A DNA stretch of 64,000 nt from Macrolepiota albuminosa (GCA_027475525.1 JAMWFC010000130.1:583641-647640), one strand, 5' to 3'. Positions 11,304-22,541 are shown, counted from the first letter of the stretch. Translations and numbers: made by a program. The notes: generated by a model from the letters alone, not told the origin.

Positions 11304-13276
11304 ATGTCTAACGAAGAACTCCACCAACGGGTCGTTGACGCGGATGTTCGAGTATTATACCTTGCTCTCAGAGGAGACCTGCGACAACTCAAAGCACAGC
11401 AGAAGGACCTGGTAAGATACAAGCACTCCTGCCTAATAGACATGCACTAATAGTCGTCCTGTAGATTGACATGTGGTTCAAGGTTAGGGACGTCAAGGAT
11501 GACAAGAAACTCCTCCTTGATGCCAGGAGAAGTTTCATCAACGAAGTTATCCCGCTACTCCAGAGCAAGCTTTCTGACGAGGATATGACCAGGCGGTTGA
11601 AGGACGCTGCGAAGAAATGGACCCAGAGGAGCGGAAGGGGAGAGGAACCAAGTGGGGGCGAAGAACGACCTGATCCGTCGACCGAGGCCGGTCCGTCGAC
11701 GGCACCGGCACGAGAAGACCGGATAGGTCATAGGCCAGCAGCAGGAGATTCGTCTGGTCCGTCACCGATTCCGAAGAAGAGAAAACGACCGAGTCCTCCA
11801 GCGGCAGGAGATTTGTCTGGTCCGTCGCCAAATCCCAAGAAGCCAAAACGGGTGACCTATATTGGTCAACCTCCTCCTGGTACCTATCGTCGACAGAAGG
11901 AGCAGGAGGACGAGGATGAGGACGAGGATGAAGAGGAAGAGGAAGAGGAAGAACAAGAGGGCAGAATACCGAAGGGGGAAATTACTGGAGGGATGCTGTT
12001 GGGCAGGTATCTGAGGACAGCACCTCGTCGCGAGGGTCAGCACATCAACCCCCCTTGCCAATATTGCGCAAGTAAGCGGCTACAGTGTGTCAGGACAAAG
12101 GGCGGCACCGCATGCGATCCCTGCCGGCTCATTCGCAAATGAACATGCAGCCTGACGATTGTCAAGAAAACCGTCAAGCCCAGCAACAAGGGAAAGGGGA
12201 AAAAACCACTGAGAAAGAAGTCAGTGACGATTATTGAGAGTGATGACGGTATGAAACTCTTTTCCTGCTCAAATAGCTAACCAATAGTTATCAGATGAAC
12301 CAACCAGTCCAATCGCGGGACCATCAAAACCGTCCGTCCGTCCATCCCAACCGTCGACCTCCAACCGCCCAGCGGACCCTCTTCCGGTCAAGGGAAAGGG
12401 CAAGGAGCGGGCAATGGAGTCTAGCCACAGTGAGGACATTGTGGCTGGTGTAATGGCAGGGGTGGAGAGCCGTTTGGACAGGATGGAGAATGGGTTCCAG
12501 GAAGCATTGCGGAATGTTGGGGAGCAGGTGCGGGACGGGTTTGTCACGGCTGAGGCGAGCTGGTTACCGCGTATTGAGGACTTCTTCCGTATGTTGGGGA
12601 GCAGGTGCGGGACGGGTTTGTCACGGCTGAGGCGAGCTGGTTACCGCGTATTGAGGACTTCTTCCGTTGCTACCAGACTCAGGTCGACACGCTTGGTGGC
12701 CGCATAGAAACCCTGCAAACGAATGTTTCTCTTGCGGGTGAGACACTTGAAGACCACGCCGGACGTATCCGTCAGACGGAAGAGCAGATCCGCAATATTT
12801 GGGGTGTGGTTGACACTTTGCAGAATCAACTTCACATCTCTACCCATCTCTCCAGTCCGTCAGCTCAGGATGATGTGGCAGTGCATCCAACAGGGCACAG
12901 TGGACTTGGACCCATCGTTGAAGAGGAAGAAACCACTCCTGACCCCATCGCTGACCAATCCCCTGCCACTGCTGACATATCCGTTCCCACTGGTGACACC
13001 TCTGCCCTTGCCACTGACCAATCCCATCACGCCGCTGACTTATCCGCTCTCACCGTCGCTCCGTCCCCGCTTCAACAAACATCCTCAGGGACGACTCCCG
13101 CACGAACATCTCCGTCACCCCCTCAACCATCTTCCGTCCCAGTCCCTGCCGAGGACCCTCTCCCTGGCCCAAGGGGACGGGCTTGCAGCAACTCCCGAAG
13201 TAGTCGGCCGCCGATGCAACGGACCCGATCATCCAGTCGGCTTACTGAGAGACGGAAGGCAACAGAAGAGAAGTGA
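11304..13276 (+). CDS. Uncharacterised Cys-cluster, acidic, coiled-coil protein (element gene 1)
   Basis: Exon 1 is 11304-11411 (ATG in an ACCATG context) and intron 1 is 11412-11464. Exon 2 runs to 12248, intron 2 is 12249-12294 and exon 3 ends at 13276. The N-terminus is helical. A middle section holds two PSPxPKKxKR-like basic repeats, then a run of D and E (about 11905-11955), then a cysteine cluster (CQYC, then LQC, then CDPC, then TCS). A TGA at 12140 falls inside the cluster, but the frame continues through a good intron; CGA to TGA decay is likely. Exon 3 has a coiled-coil-like segment and an S/T/P-rich tail. A perfect 77-bp duplication (12514-12667) shifts the frame. The Cys spacing is reminiscent of fungal zinc clusters and may bind nucleic acid; function unknown. 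Confidence 0.65.
12514..12667. repeat. 77-bp tandem duplication in element gene 1
   Basis: 12514-12590 and 12591-12667 match. The duplication joins IEDFFR to a second, out-of-frame copy of the same segment; with one copy the frame reads through IEDFFRCYQTQVD. Confidence 0.93.
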
Positions 13277-13392
13277 AGATGGACGATTACAATTTTTTTT
13301 TTTGCTATGACAGACATTCATACATTTTTGTAACCGTATAGTTTACAAAAATGTTTACAAAAATGTAATATAACATTCCCCCCTTCCCCACA

Positions 13393-15750
13393 TCAATGAC
13401 GGCGGACTGGTCGAATGACCTTAGTGCGGCTGCTACTCCTTTTTGCTGGTGTAGACATATCAATGTATCGAGCTGCATCCTCCTGTAACATTTGTGCTTG
13501 AGACTTGCGGGGTTGCTTGGAATTTGTTGACAATTGGTTAGGCAATGCCTTGCGCTTCTTTTGGTTTTGTAATGCCGGCCTTCCCTCACCTTCAAATTGG
13601 TCATTGTCCTCATCTTGAAGAATGTCGAGCACCCTTCTTGACACTCTATATCTAGGGGAACCATCACTAGGGCCATTAATTGGAGGGTCTGGATGGCTCC
13701 ATCCTCTTTGTTGTAAGAGGTGGATGGTAGTGGCATCTACCACTGCTGTATCATCAACACATCCGTCATGAACGGATTCGTCGAGAGCGGACTCGTCGTG
13801 AGTGGAAGCTGATACATTTGGTCAGGATTCGTTGTGAACCGTGGATCTGTTGTGGCGCTGAGGCTGGGGAGTGTGCGGTGAGCGCAAGACAGGAGGTTCC
13901 TCCTGTAAGTCAGGCAGTGGTGTGTGTGGTACGCTAGGTGACAGGGGAAGTGTAGGCCCCCGTTGCCACTCCAAGTTGGCTGCAGATCCGGTGACTAAAG
14001 CGGATCCGCCATCAGCGGCTCCATCATTAGCAATGGTCCTACTGTTGCCATCGACTACCGCTGATGGTGTTGGCCTCTGTTTCCGATTTTTCCCTCCATT
14101 TTTGCGTGTAGCCTTACGTGCTGCTGCTGCTGCCGCATTTTTTTCACGATCAGCTCGGGTGCCGTACTCGGCAGCTACTGGCTGCTTGTGACGGTTGAGA
14201 TAAACCGTCCAGCGGAAGGTATCACCGGATCCATACTGTCCTTGACGGTCTCTCCAGAAGTTCAGCAGACGCAATAGCTCAGGCCGACCAAGATTATGAG
14301 GATCTTGGAATATCAGACCCTCTGGAAGATACCTTGAATGTATGAATTGCTGATCATTGGTCCTCACTGCCTTGTAAGGAGCAGATTCATAACGGTAACC
14401 AGACGCAATTTCTGATGGGGTGATCAGATGATGAGCAAAGGTGGAGAAAACTAGGATTCACTGTAATGAGTATTTAGATAGTCCCGGACAAGCATTTCCA
14501 ATTCTGCCTGAGTTTGAAATATATTTGGTCCTGGATCTGCTGGTAATATTGGGAATCCATCCCTATCCAGATCAAGGATGAGGTCATGGTGTGTAAGGAT
14601 AGGAGGAGTCAAATCATGGGGTGATTGCATGTTGGACGGCATGTCTCTACCAAGAAGAGCAGACATGTAATCCATCATCTTCTTGTTGAGGTCACTAACC
14701 GTTGCCACTCCAAGTTGGCTGAAGATCCGGTGACTAAAGCGGATCCGCCATCAGCGGCTCCATCATTAGCAATGGTCCTACTGTTGCCATCGACTACCGC
14801 AGATCCGGTGACTAAAGCGGATCTGCCATCAGCGGCTCCATCATTAGCAATGGTCCTACTGTTGCCATCGACTACCGCTGATGGTGTTGGCCTCTGTTTC
14901 CGATTTTTCCCTCCATTTTTGCATGTAGCCTTACGTGCTGCTGCTGCTGCCACATTTTTTTCACGATCAGCTCGGGTGCCGTACTCGGCAGCTACTGGCT
15001 GCTTGTGACGGTTGAGATAAACCGTCCAGCGGAAGGTGTCACCAGATCCATACTGTCCTTGACGGTCTCTCCAGAAGTTCAGCAGACGCAATAGCTCAGG
15101 CCGACCAAGATTATGAGGATCTTGGAATATCAGACCCTCTGGAAGATACCTTGAATGTATGAATTGCTGATCATTGGTCCTCACTGCCTTGTAAGGAGCA
15201 GATTCATAATGGTAACCAGACACAATTTCTGATGGGGTGATCAGATGATGAGCAAAGGTGGAGAAAACTAGAATTCACTGTAATGAGTATTTAGATAGTC
15301 CCGGACAAGCATTTCCAATTCTGCCCGAGTTTGAAATATATTTGGTCCTGGATCTGCTGGTAATATTGGGAATCCATCCCTATCCAGATCAAGGATGAGG
15401 TCATGGCATGTAAGGATAGGAGGAGTCAAATCATGAGGTGATTGCATGTTGGACGGCATGTCTCTACCAAGAAGAGCAGACATGTAATCCATCATCTTCT
15501 TGTTGAGGTCACTAACAAGGTCAGGAAAGGAGTCTTGGCCATGTGGCAAGAATTGGCCTCGATGGCAATTGATAAATTTAGGCGGGTGCTTCCTGATTTT
15601 ATTCCCCCCCAAACTGCAAGAGATCCGCTGTGAAAATGGTGGATGCAGAGACGGATTGATGTGATGGATGCAGAGACGGATTGATGTGACGGATGCAGCT
15701 TGCTGCCATCAGCGGATGATCGGAACGGATTTGTGACAGTCACGTGCAAT
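13393..15750 (-). pseudogene. Uncharacterised gene with internal tandem duplication (element gene 2)
   Basis: Read leftward, the coding blocks are DLNKKMMDYMSALLGRD ... AELEMLVRDYLNTHY, a 50-nt intron (15278-15229), then SGYHYESAPYKAVRTND ... LLNFWRDRQGQYGSGDTFRWTVYL, then a K/A-rich linker. The whole block occurs twice (13961-14699 and 14700-15514; second intron 14461-14412). The 739-bp copy is not a multiple of three, so reading from the upstream copy stops at about 14675. Downstream of the second copy an in-frame TGA (13822) separates it from a C-terminal part (VDATTIHLLQQRGW ... ending at 13393). The start is not fixed. Its 3' end converges on gene 1 and its 5' end is close to gene 3, so the two may share a promoter region. 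No known domain recognised. Confidence 0.6.
13961..15514. repeat. Tandem duplication of 739/815 bp within element gene 2
   Basis: The units are 13961-14699 and 14700-15514, with scattered substitutions. The second is longer because it has an internal 78-bp in-frame repeat (14723-14800 and 14801-14878) with one visible mismatch, encoding a 26-residue block twice. Confidence 0.9.
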
Positions 15751-15831
15751 GGAATTGTTGAAAATCACTTTTGTTTACAAGGCACAAAAATCTGATACAT
15801 AGCAGTATCCGCTTCTACAAGCAAGAGTGCA

Positions 15832-17731
15832 ATGGCGTCTACCTCTGTACTACACACTGTCATGTCCCAAGCGACTGTACTAGAAAATTTGCAAGAGGTT
15901 GTTGACTACATCGAGTCACGCCTCATTGCAGCACTTTCCATATTTGGCAATCTTGCACCAAGTCTTGAAGCGGAAGAGGCATGGATTATCCAGCATCTAG
16001 ACAAGGAGTTGGTAAGATGACTTCAAAATGTGTAAATATATTAGGATCTGACTGTGTGCCATAGAACTTTGTATTGTCATATCTGGGGGCTGCATCACTG
16101 AATAATGTGGTCTGCAATGTCCCAGACATTATCAAAAGCATGAGCCGATTTTTCCCTCTCCAAAATCAGCAAACTTTGCCCACAGAGATCCTGGAGTTTG
16201 TTGATGGCCGTCAAGGTCTTATTAGAAATCTGTATGGCTGTGATTGGTGGAACCACATTGGCCGAGAGGATGTTCAGGTCTTAAGCAATGAAACGCTGGA
16301 GCATTGCCTTCTCGTACATCAGCAAGGCTTCCACTCTCTTGAAAGCTTCTTGGCATGCAACCGCCGGCCGCCCATGACATTGCCATCCGATGGATTGGTG
16401 TCCGTCCCAGCACCAGACGATTTGCTCCGTGTGTTTGCAGGTAGCGGATCCACCAGGGGCCACCAGCGGACGCTTCTAGCCCTAGACAAGTGGCGGTCGC
16501 TGGATAGGACGGAACATGTGCCAATGGCCAACGATATGATCCGCCTGTTTGCTGGCAGCAAGTCCGTTGCTGCTTCCGTTGTCAGTTCCGTTGCCAGGTC
16601 CGTGGATCCTGCTCGGACGGGCCAATTGACAGGCATTGAGTCCCATACCAACAGTATTGATGGTGAGCAGCCTGATCCTCAAGACTGCCTCTCCATGGCG
16701 CATCCTACCACTCTCCCTGATGTCGACTCTCCCCAATGGCCATCCTTGACACATATCGAACCCTCGAACGCACAACATCCATTCCACCACCTCTACAGTC
16801 AGAGTAAACCTGGACTGGTGTATGGCCCTACAATGGAAAACTCTCGCGTTGTGGTTCAACCGGCATCCCAACTTCCTTCCGCCCCAGCAGCTCATGTCCG
16901 TGGGACATTCAGGGAGCTGGGGGAAACTGACGACGACCAGGTGGATATCCCTAATCCATCCATTAGTGACCCTGACTTAGAGGGTATCCCTCCTTTGTTC
17001 ATTCCTGCGGAAGAGGAGACGGAAGACGAATCTTTGCCGCCTTTGTTCATTCCTGCGGAAGAGGAGATGGACGTGGAGACCGTGGCGGCCGGTGACGGCG
17101 GACAAACGGAAGTCCGGAGCGGCGGACGTATGGCGACCGAGGACGAAGAAAACCTTCCGCCGCTATTTCTTGTGACGGCAGAAGAGACGGATGGAGGCAT
17201 GGCAGCCGATGACGAAGAAAATCTTCCACCGCTTTTTGATGTAACGGCTCTTCAAATCCCGTCTTCCCCCTTCCAACAATCTCCTTCCCCAACCCTACCT
17301 ACTGGTAACAATGTCCGGGAGTGGGAGGAATATGAGTCACGTATGACTCGACGTGAGGATCAGAGAAGAATTAACGAATTGTATCAACAACGTGAGTATA
17401 ATTTGGCACTGGTAATCATAGTTAATTTATTTCAACAGAACAAGAATTTCGCGCTAGAGCAAAACATGGTCGATGTAGGCCCATTGGCCCTTTCAATCAA
17501 GTTGGCCGTACTGATGATGTGTCTGTTGATATGTCAGAGTCACCCTCACCATCTTCATCGTCAGGCCTGATAGCAAAGTATGAAGACATCACACTTCCCA
17601 GACCTCAAGGGCCATATACACCGGACGACTTTGCATTTTTGACAGCAGACTACCTGCTTCATGAGGATTTGTTCTATTCAGACACATTACATGAATCTAA
17701 TGAAGAGGAGGAATACACATCGGACGAGTAA
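15832..17731 (+). CDS. Uncharacterised 599-aa protein (element gene 3)
   Basis: Exons 15832-16011, 16065-17391 and 17439-17731, with introns 16012-16064 (GTAAGA...ATAG) and 17392-17438 (GTGAGT...ACAG). The spliced length is 1800 nt and all three exons join in frame, with no stop. The N-terminal 170 residues look helical and globular (LQEVVDYIESRLIAAL; WNHIGRED). The middle is S/T/P-rich low complexity. Residues around 310-390 carry three or four copies of a PPLF(I/L/D)xxAEE acidic repeat, and the C-terminus is acidic (ESNEEEEYTSDE). I recognise no family. It is the only one of the element's three genes that is fully open, which suggests recent function. Confidence 0.72.
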
Positions 17732-18879
17732 TTTAATCCTTAGTTACTATAATTCTTGGCTTTTCCGTTGGTTATTTTTCGTCAAGATTAACCGTCCCGT
17801 TGTGCCGCTGACAAATCCATTATAAATCCGTTTGATCCGTTACCTCCAGTTGTGCACTAGAAGGAACATAAACTGACAATATTCTGCTAGACCACAGGAC
17901 ATTCTGTGGATTATACATAAATATCACTCTAGTATTGTGTACTAGGCTACAGCACTTTACTACAGACATTTCAATTAGTTTGGACAGGACTCAGGTCCAC
18001 TAAGATTAACCGTCCCATTGTTTTGTTCCGTTATGCCACTCTCATGAACACAAAAAACAACACACTCTTCAACGATTACACAAGGGGGACTCGAACCCTC
18101 GAATTGGGCAGTAGAAAGAATATAGACGTAAATAACAATTAGTAAAACAAAGTTATGTCATGTCTAATGATGTGCACGAGTGGGATTCGAACCCGGCTCT
18201 TGTGCACGATATGAAATATCAATGTATCAATATTCCATTCGACCACAGGTCCTTACCAAAAATTAGTACAGTTTACATCTAGTGCAGAAATGCAGCAGTA
18301 TAAAAAGACACCATTATACGTCATTATGGTGGACTAGGGAAGTCTGGACTAGGGGAGTTGAACCTGCCACTCCACACAATACTGAAAATTGAGTGGGTCA
18401 CATCAACTACCATAGGCCACTGACAGGCAGGTTTGACCCCCTTCTAAGTAAGCGCCTGTGGTACAATGGAATATTGATAAATTGATATTTCATATTGTGC
18501 ACAAGAGGTGGGTTCGACTCCTGCTAGTGCATATTAGAGCAGCAGGCCGCTGATGTCCGCTAGCATCATTAATGTGATCCGTTTAAAACTCCAGAGATTT
18601 CTGCAGTGGCATGGGTTGATCGTCTTTGCGCATGTGGTCATTCCAGATCTCGTGACTATGCGCAACTTCGGCCAACCCATACCCGCTTCAGTAATTTCTA
18701 GCGTTTTTAACGGATCAACTTGATGATGCTAGCGAGTGATGAACGGATATTTTATTAGGGCTTACAGGCCCTATTAAAATATTTGTCACTAGCAGGAGTC
18801 CAACCCGCCCCTCAATATTCCATTGTCACTATTAGACCCCATTAAGGTGGAGTAGAGGGAGTAGAACCCACCGCTGTAC
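17732..18879. other. Inner right flank of the element, tRNA-like remnants and a partial arm copy
   Basis: No protein gene. tRNA-like sequences lie at 18173-18252 (minus) and 18452-18531 (plus), with a B-box fragment near 18066-18085 (minus). From about 18452 to 18730 the sequence is a diverged direct copy of 19037-19270 in the right arm, including the tRNA-like head and the following GCAGGCCGCTGA segment. Confidence 0.6.
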
Positions 18880-19036
18880 TTTTCCTCTTTCCTGTATACT
18901 TCTATGGTGTAAATAAATATCAGTCTAATATTGTCAATTCAATACAGATGCACCAGTTGCAGTAAAATCTCTATCCGTTCAAATTCTGTATGGGTCCGCT
19001 TGTGCACTACATGAACACCGTCCTGACTTGTAGCAA

Positions 19037-19116
19037 GCGCCTGTGGTAGAATGGAATATTCATCAATTGATATTTCATATTGTGCACAAGAAGTGGGTTC
19101 GACTCCCACTAGTTCA
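19037..19116 (+). other. tRNA-like sequence, inner right arm
   Basis: Mirror of 10163-10240, with the same GCGCCTGTGG start and GGTTCGACTCC B box. A third relative is at 18452-18531 (plus), and a fourth, starting GGACCTGTGGTCGAATGG, is at 18173-18252 (minus). Confidence 0.45.
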
Positions 19117-19549
19117 CATTATATAATAGCAGCAGGCCGCTGACGTCCGCTAGCGTCATGAATTTGATCCGTTGAAAACTCCAAAGATTTCTGCAGCGGC
19201 ATAAGATGGACGAGTTCGCGCATGTGTTCATTCCAGTGCTCATGACAAGTTGATAATGCACTGTGGCTGACTACCTCTGTGCTGATCTTTGTAAAAAAAG
19301 TAGTCAGCCCTGGTGTATCGTCACTTGTCATGAGCGCTGGAACGATCTCATGTGTCAACTCCTCCATCCTATCTCGCTTCAGTAATTCCTAGAGTTTTGG
19401 TCAGATCCACTACCACAGGCGCATACTCCAGGTCAGTGCGATGTATATGTAGAGCAAAAATGCACCCATATAAAAACACAGCATTAGTCCCTGTTAAGGT
19501 GAAGTAGGAGTAGAACCCACCACTGTACACAATATTGAATATCAATAAA

Positions 19550-19703
19550 TGAATATTCCACTGAACCACTGGGACTGGTTGCACCGCTGATGTCAGCTGG
19601 CTCACATGCCGACGTCCGCTACCGTCTGAATATTCCACTGAACCACTGGGACTGGTTGCACCGCTGATGTCAGCTGGCTCACATGCCGACGTCCGCTACC
19701 GTC
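19550..19703. repeat. Perfect 77-bp tandem duplication in right arm
   Basis: 19550-19626 equals 19627-19703. The matching part of the left arm (about 9650-9730) has a single copy. Confidence 0.95.
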
Positions 19704-19894
19704 AGCTACCGTCCGCTGGCATGCCAGCGGACAGCGGACACTCACGCACCCTCTTCCGCCCTTCCCCCTCTTTCTCCCCAGTGCCATCCTCTCCACTCCC
19801 CACACTACCTCACACGCCACCCCCGTCCACCACATGCACCCCGCTTCCCTCCTCCCCCCTGACCTGACGTCCGACGTCTGCTACGTCCGCTGGG

Positions 19895-20048
19895 GTACCA
19901 GCGGACACCCACGCTCCTCCCCTTCCCCCTTCCCCCTCTTTCTCCCCACCCCCATCCCTCTTCCGCCACCCGTACCAGCGGACACCCACGCTCCTCCCCT
20001 TCCCCCTTCCCCCTCTTTCTCCCCACCCCCATCCCTCTTCCGCCACCC
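19895..20048. repeat. Second perfect 77-bp tandem duplication in right arm
   Basis: 19895-19971 equals 19972-20048. It lies in the C-rich stretch opposite the duplicated G-rich stretch of the left arm, but the copied unit is not the same. Confidence 0.95.
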
Positions 20049-20433
20049 TCTACGCTCTCCGAGACGCCACCCCATGCGGCGGACACCCACGCACCCCGTT
20101 TCCTTCTCTCCCGCCCTGATGCCGGACGATGCCGGGGGTTGCCGACGGATTCCCGTGGATTCTGACGGATACCAGCAGATATCCGGCGGATGCCGACGGA
20201 TGTACGACGGATGCCAGCGGGTCACGACGGCTGCCGGCGAACTCCGACGGATGCCAGCTGATGGCCAGCTGATGGCTGCTGATGCCAACGCCCCTTTCAG
20301 GCCACGAAAACTCTTTTGGGAGGTATGCCACCCCCCTTCCACCTCAAAAAATCCATACGGGAACCTGCGGAAACGTAGGTGGGCGTCCGTTCATTGTGTT
20401 ATCCGACCTTTGAATCTATCCGTTAGTAACGGA

Positions 20434-20511
20434 CCTGTGGTGCAACGGTTAAATGTGCGTTCTGTTGCTGGAGGCTTTCCCAAGGCCGGGGGTTCGATTC
20501 CCCCCCACAGG
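20434..20511 (+). tRNA. tRNA-like sequence, right arm
   Basis: Mirror copy of the one at 8803-8880, with two or three substitutions. Acceptor stem, A box and B box are all kept. Confidence 0.45.
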
Positions 20512-21133
20512 CATACGACGGGCAAGTCGACGTTACCTTTTTTCTTGGTCCAACCAGACCCTGTGGACCTGCGTAGGCCTCTGTGGATGTCCGCTGGTGT
20601 CCTGCGCAGGCCTGGGAGGGCCCGCGTAGGTTTGAGTCCGTCGACGTACGTCTGCGTGGATGTCCGCTGGTGGCTTGCGTAGGCCTGCGTAGATTTTCAG
20701 GGCCCTTTCGTGGACGTACGCTGGCGTCGGGGGTGGGAAAAGGATGGAAGGGGAGACGCGCAGCCTCGAGTTATTGCGGGGAGGAATGGAGAGGGGAGGG
20801 AAATGGGGAACCTCGAGGAGGGTTTATTCATGCCATGAAGTCCGCCAATGGAGGAGGTTTTCACTCGTGTGCTGATGCCCGCCGGCGGCCGCTGACGCAC
20901 ATTGACGTCCGCTAGTGTCCGCTGGCATCCGCCGGGCCTGCATGCGCATGTGTGTGCCCGCCTTTTATCGATCCACTGGACCGTGTCATACAGCACATTG
21001 TGACACGTCCGCGGCTCTGTATTCTACGGCACTGTGGGGACTGCTCCGCTCCAGTGTAGCGGACTCCGCTGGACACGTATGGTACGGCACAAAGCGGGCT
21101 CCCGTACAACGTATGACACGTACCGTTGTGATG

Positions 21134-21503
21134 CCCTACCCTGGCTATTATCATGAATTCAACATTGTGTAGGTGTGGGTGGGTGGGCACTTGAAAAGAT
21201 TATGGGCATGAGCTGGTGGTTGTGAGTCAACTGATTCTAGTCATGCTTGGGTTATGTTTCAAAATAAATGCTACATTCCCCCCATTTCTTCTTTCTGTAT
21301 CATTTTATTTTGCACCCATTACAGCATGCCTTATGGATAGATTCAACTCAATATAAGATTCTTAATTTCTACATACATTGTCTAATAATGAGTAGCTGAC
21401 CAAACATTAAATAGGAGTGGCTGAGAATCTTCCTTGTGCTAGATTGTAATTACTCATCGCAGCAGCCAAGGCAACCAGAGAAAGCAAAGAGGATCTCAAA
21501 CCC
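21134..21503. other. Right flank of the inverted-repeat element; dispersed repeat at about 21309-21455
   Basis: No gene. It holds the second copy of the roughly 150-bp repeat seen at 7829-7975, in the same orientation, directly next to the 3' end of the minus-strand DIRS-like recombinase. Confidence 0.55.
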
Positions 21504-22541
21504 CTACCATAGGCGATGACAATCCAGATGTGCCAGAACAGGCTTTAACAATTCAATGTACATTGGAGCAATGATCTCCAAGGATCTCCAATAATGAAGA
21601 AAGACATCCAAAGTCCATCTGCCTATCAATTTGACAACATCCAGGAAAACACCTTGAAGTAACAAATATGTAGTGCCACCGATGCAGAAACAGTGTCCAG
21701 TAATGTGGGGGTGGCATGCATTGGCCAGAATTTCATTAAGTCTTCTCAACATTTGATGCACTGTCATGCCTATCATCAAACCAGACATATTTCTGAAGAA
21801 AGCAATTGTATCTGTTCGAGAACAATTGTTGACATGAGCATGGTTTTCCAGAGCCATGATAGGGTCATTAATCTCATGCTGTTGAGTAACCACCACAGTT
21901 TCTCCTTTCACTCCACCCCTCTTAGTTTGAGGTAAACGTAATGTTTTTGTTCCTGTTGAAAAAGGACTTCCAAATCATTCCCAGGTAGGTGTTATATCAA
22001 TGTCATAATCTCTTTCTGTCTTGGAACAAAACTCCTCCATACAAATCTGTGACCAGAAAGTGGTACATGTGATAGCCCAGATACAGGCATCCTTGGGTGA
22101 TGTTGGGTGATGTGAGGTCGAGGTGGGCTCTAAAGGTGTGAAACATGTCCAGTAAAACAGGTGGATGTTTTTCCTTTATTGAATCCAAAGGCTGCAAGTT
22201 TTCTGTGCCCTTGAGTGTATATTTCAATCAAGAAGAACCCATCCATGGCAAGTTGTTCTGAATATGCCAGGCTTTCAGCATGGATATCTTTGCAGATGCT
22301 GTTCCTCTAGCCCTTGATCTGGTCATGGATGCAGCAAATGAACATAGAAGGTGTTCAGAAGCATGAAAACCTGTAGATGTCTGGATACCTCTTGCATGAC
22401 AGAAAGCAAAAAATTCTCTAATGTAGGCATCATATCTTTCCAGAGTAGACCTTGACCATGTGTAATTGATGACCAAATTGACTTTATGGTCATCACTGTC
22501 ACAGTTCTGTCAGGGGACTCCTCATTTCTTCCTTTTCTCAC
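21504..22541 (-). pseudogene. Tyrosine recombinase of DIRS-like element copy 2, decayed
   Basis: The N-terminal core-binding block (TLERYDAYIREFFAFCHARG, SAKISMLKAWHI) and the catalytic end (HPHITGHCFCIGGTTYLLL, then IGRWTLDVFLHYWR) are clear. The H-x-x-R box reads HCFC: the catalytic arginine is a cysteine, the change expected from CGC to TGC decay. The tyrosine (HYWR) remains. Several frameshifts lie between the halves. Confidence 0.8.

Larger units (their letters stand above)
8181..21133. mobile_element. 12.95-kb element with 2.2-kb terminal inverted repeats, no recognisable transposase
   Basis: The left end reads CATCACAACGGTACGTG and the right end is its reverse complement. The arms match from 8181 to 10397 and from 21133 back to 18880. 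Between them lie three spliced genes: 11304-13276 plus, 13393-15750 minus and 15832-17731 plus. None shows a transposase, recombinase, polymerase or helicase motif that I can recognise. The arms are rich in short CAGCGGAC/GTCCGCTG motifs and tRNA-like sequences. No clear target duplication longer than 2 bp (AT) is visible. It could be a large non-autonomous DNA transposon carrying cargo, or an autonomous one with an unfamiliar transposase. Confidence 0.75.
18880..21133 (-). repeat. Right terminal inverted repeat
   Basis: Mirror of 8181-10397. It is longer mainly because it holds two perfect 77-bp duplications (19550-19703 and 19895-20048) that the left arm lacks at the matching places. The left arm has its own at 9347-9500. 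Confidence 0.92.

Noticed and set aside
14723..14878. The 78-bp repeat as another 77-bp assembly-type duplication
   Set aside because: Its period is 78, it keeps frame and the copies differ by a substitution, so it looks like a real duplication.
8181..21133. Assignment of the inverted-repeat element to the CACTA/EnSpm or Plavaka group
   Set aside because: The CACAACGG end and a possible 2-bp AT duplication are suggestive, but no transposase was seen and the 2.2-kb arms are atypical, so the class is left open.
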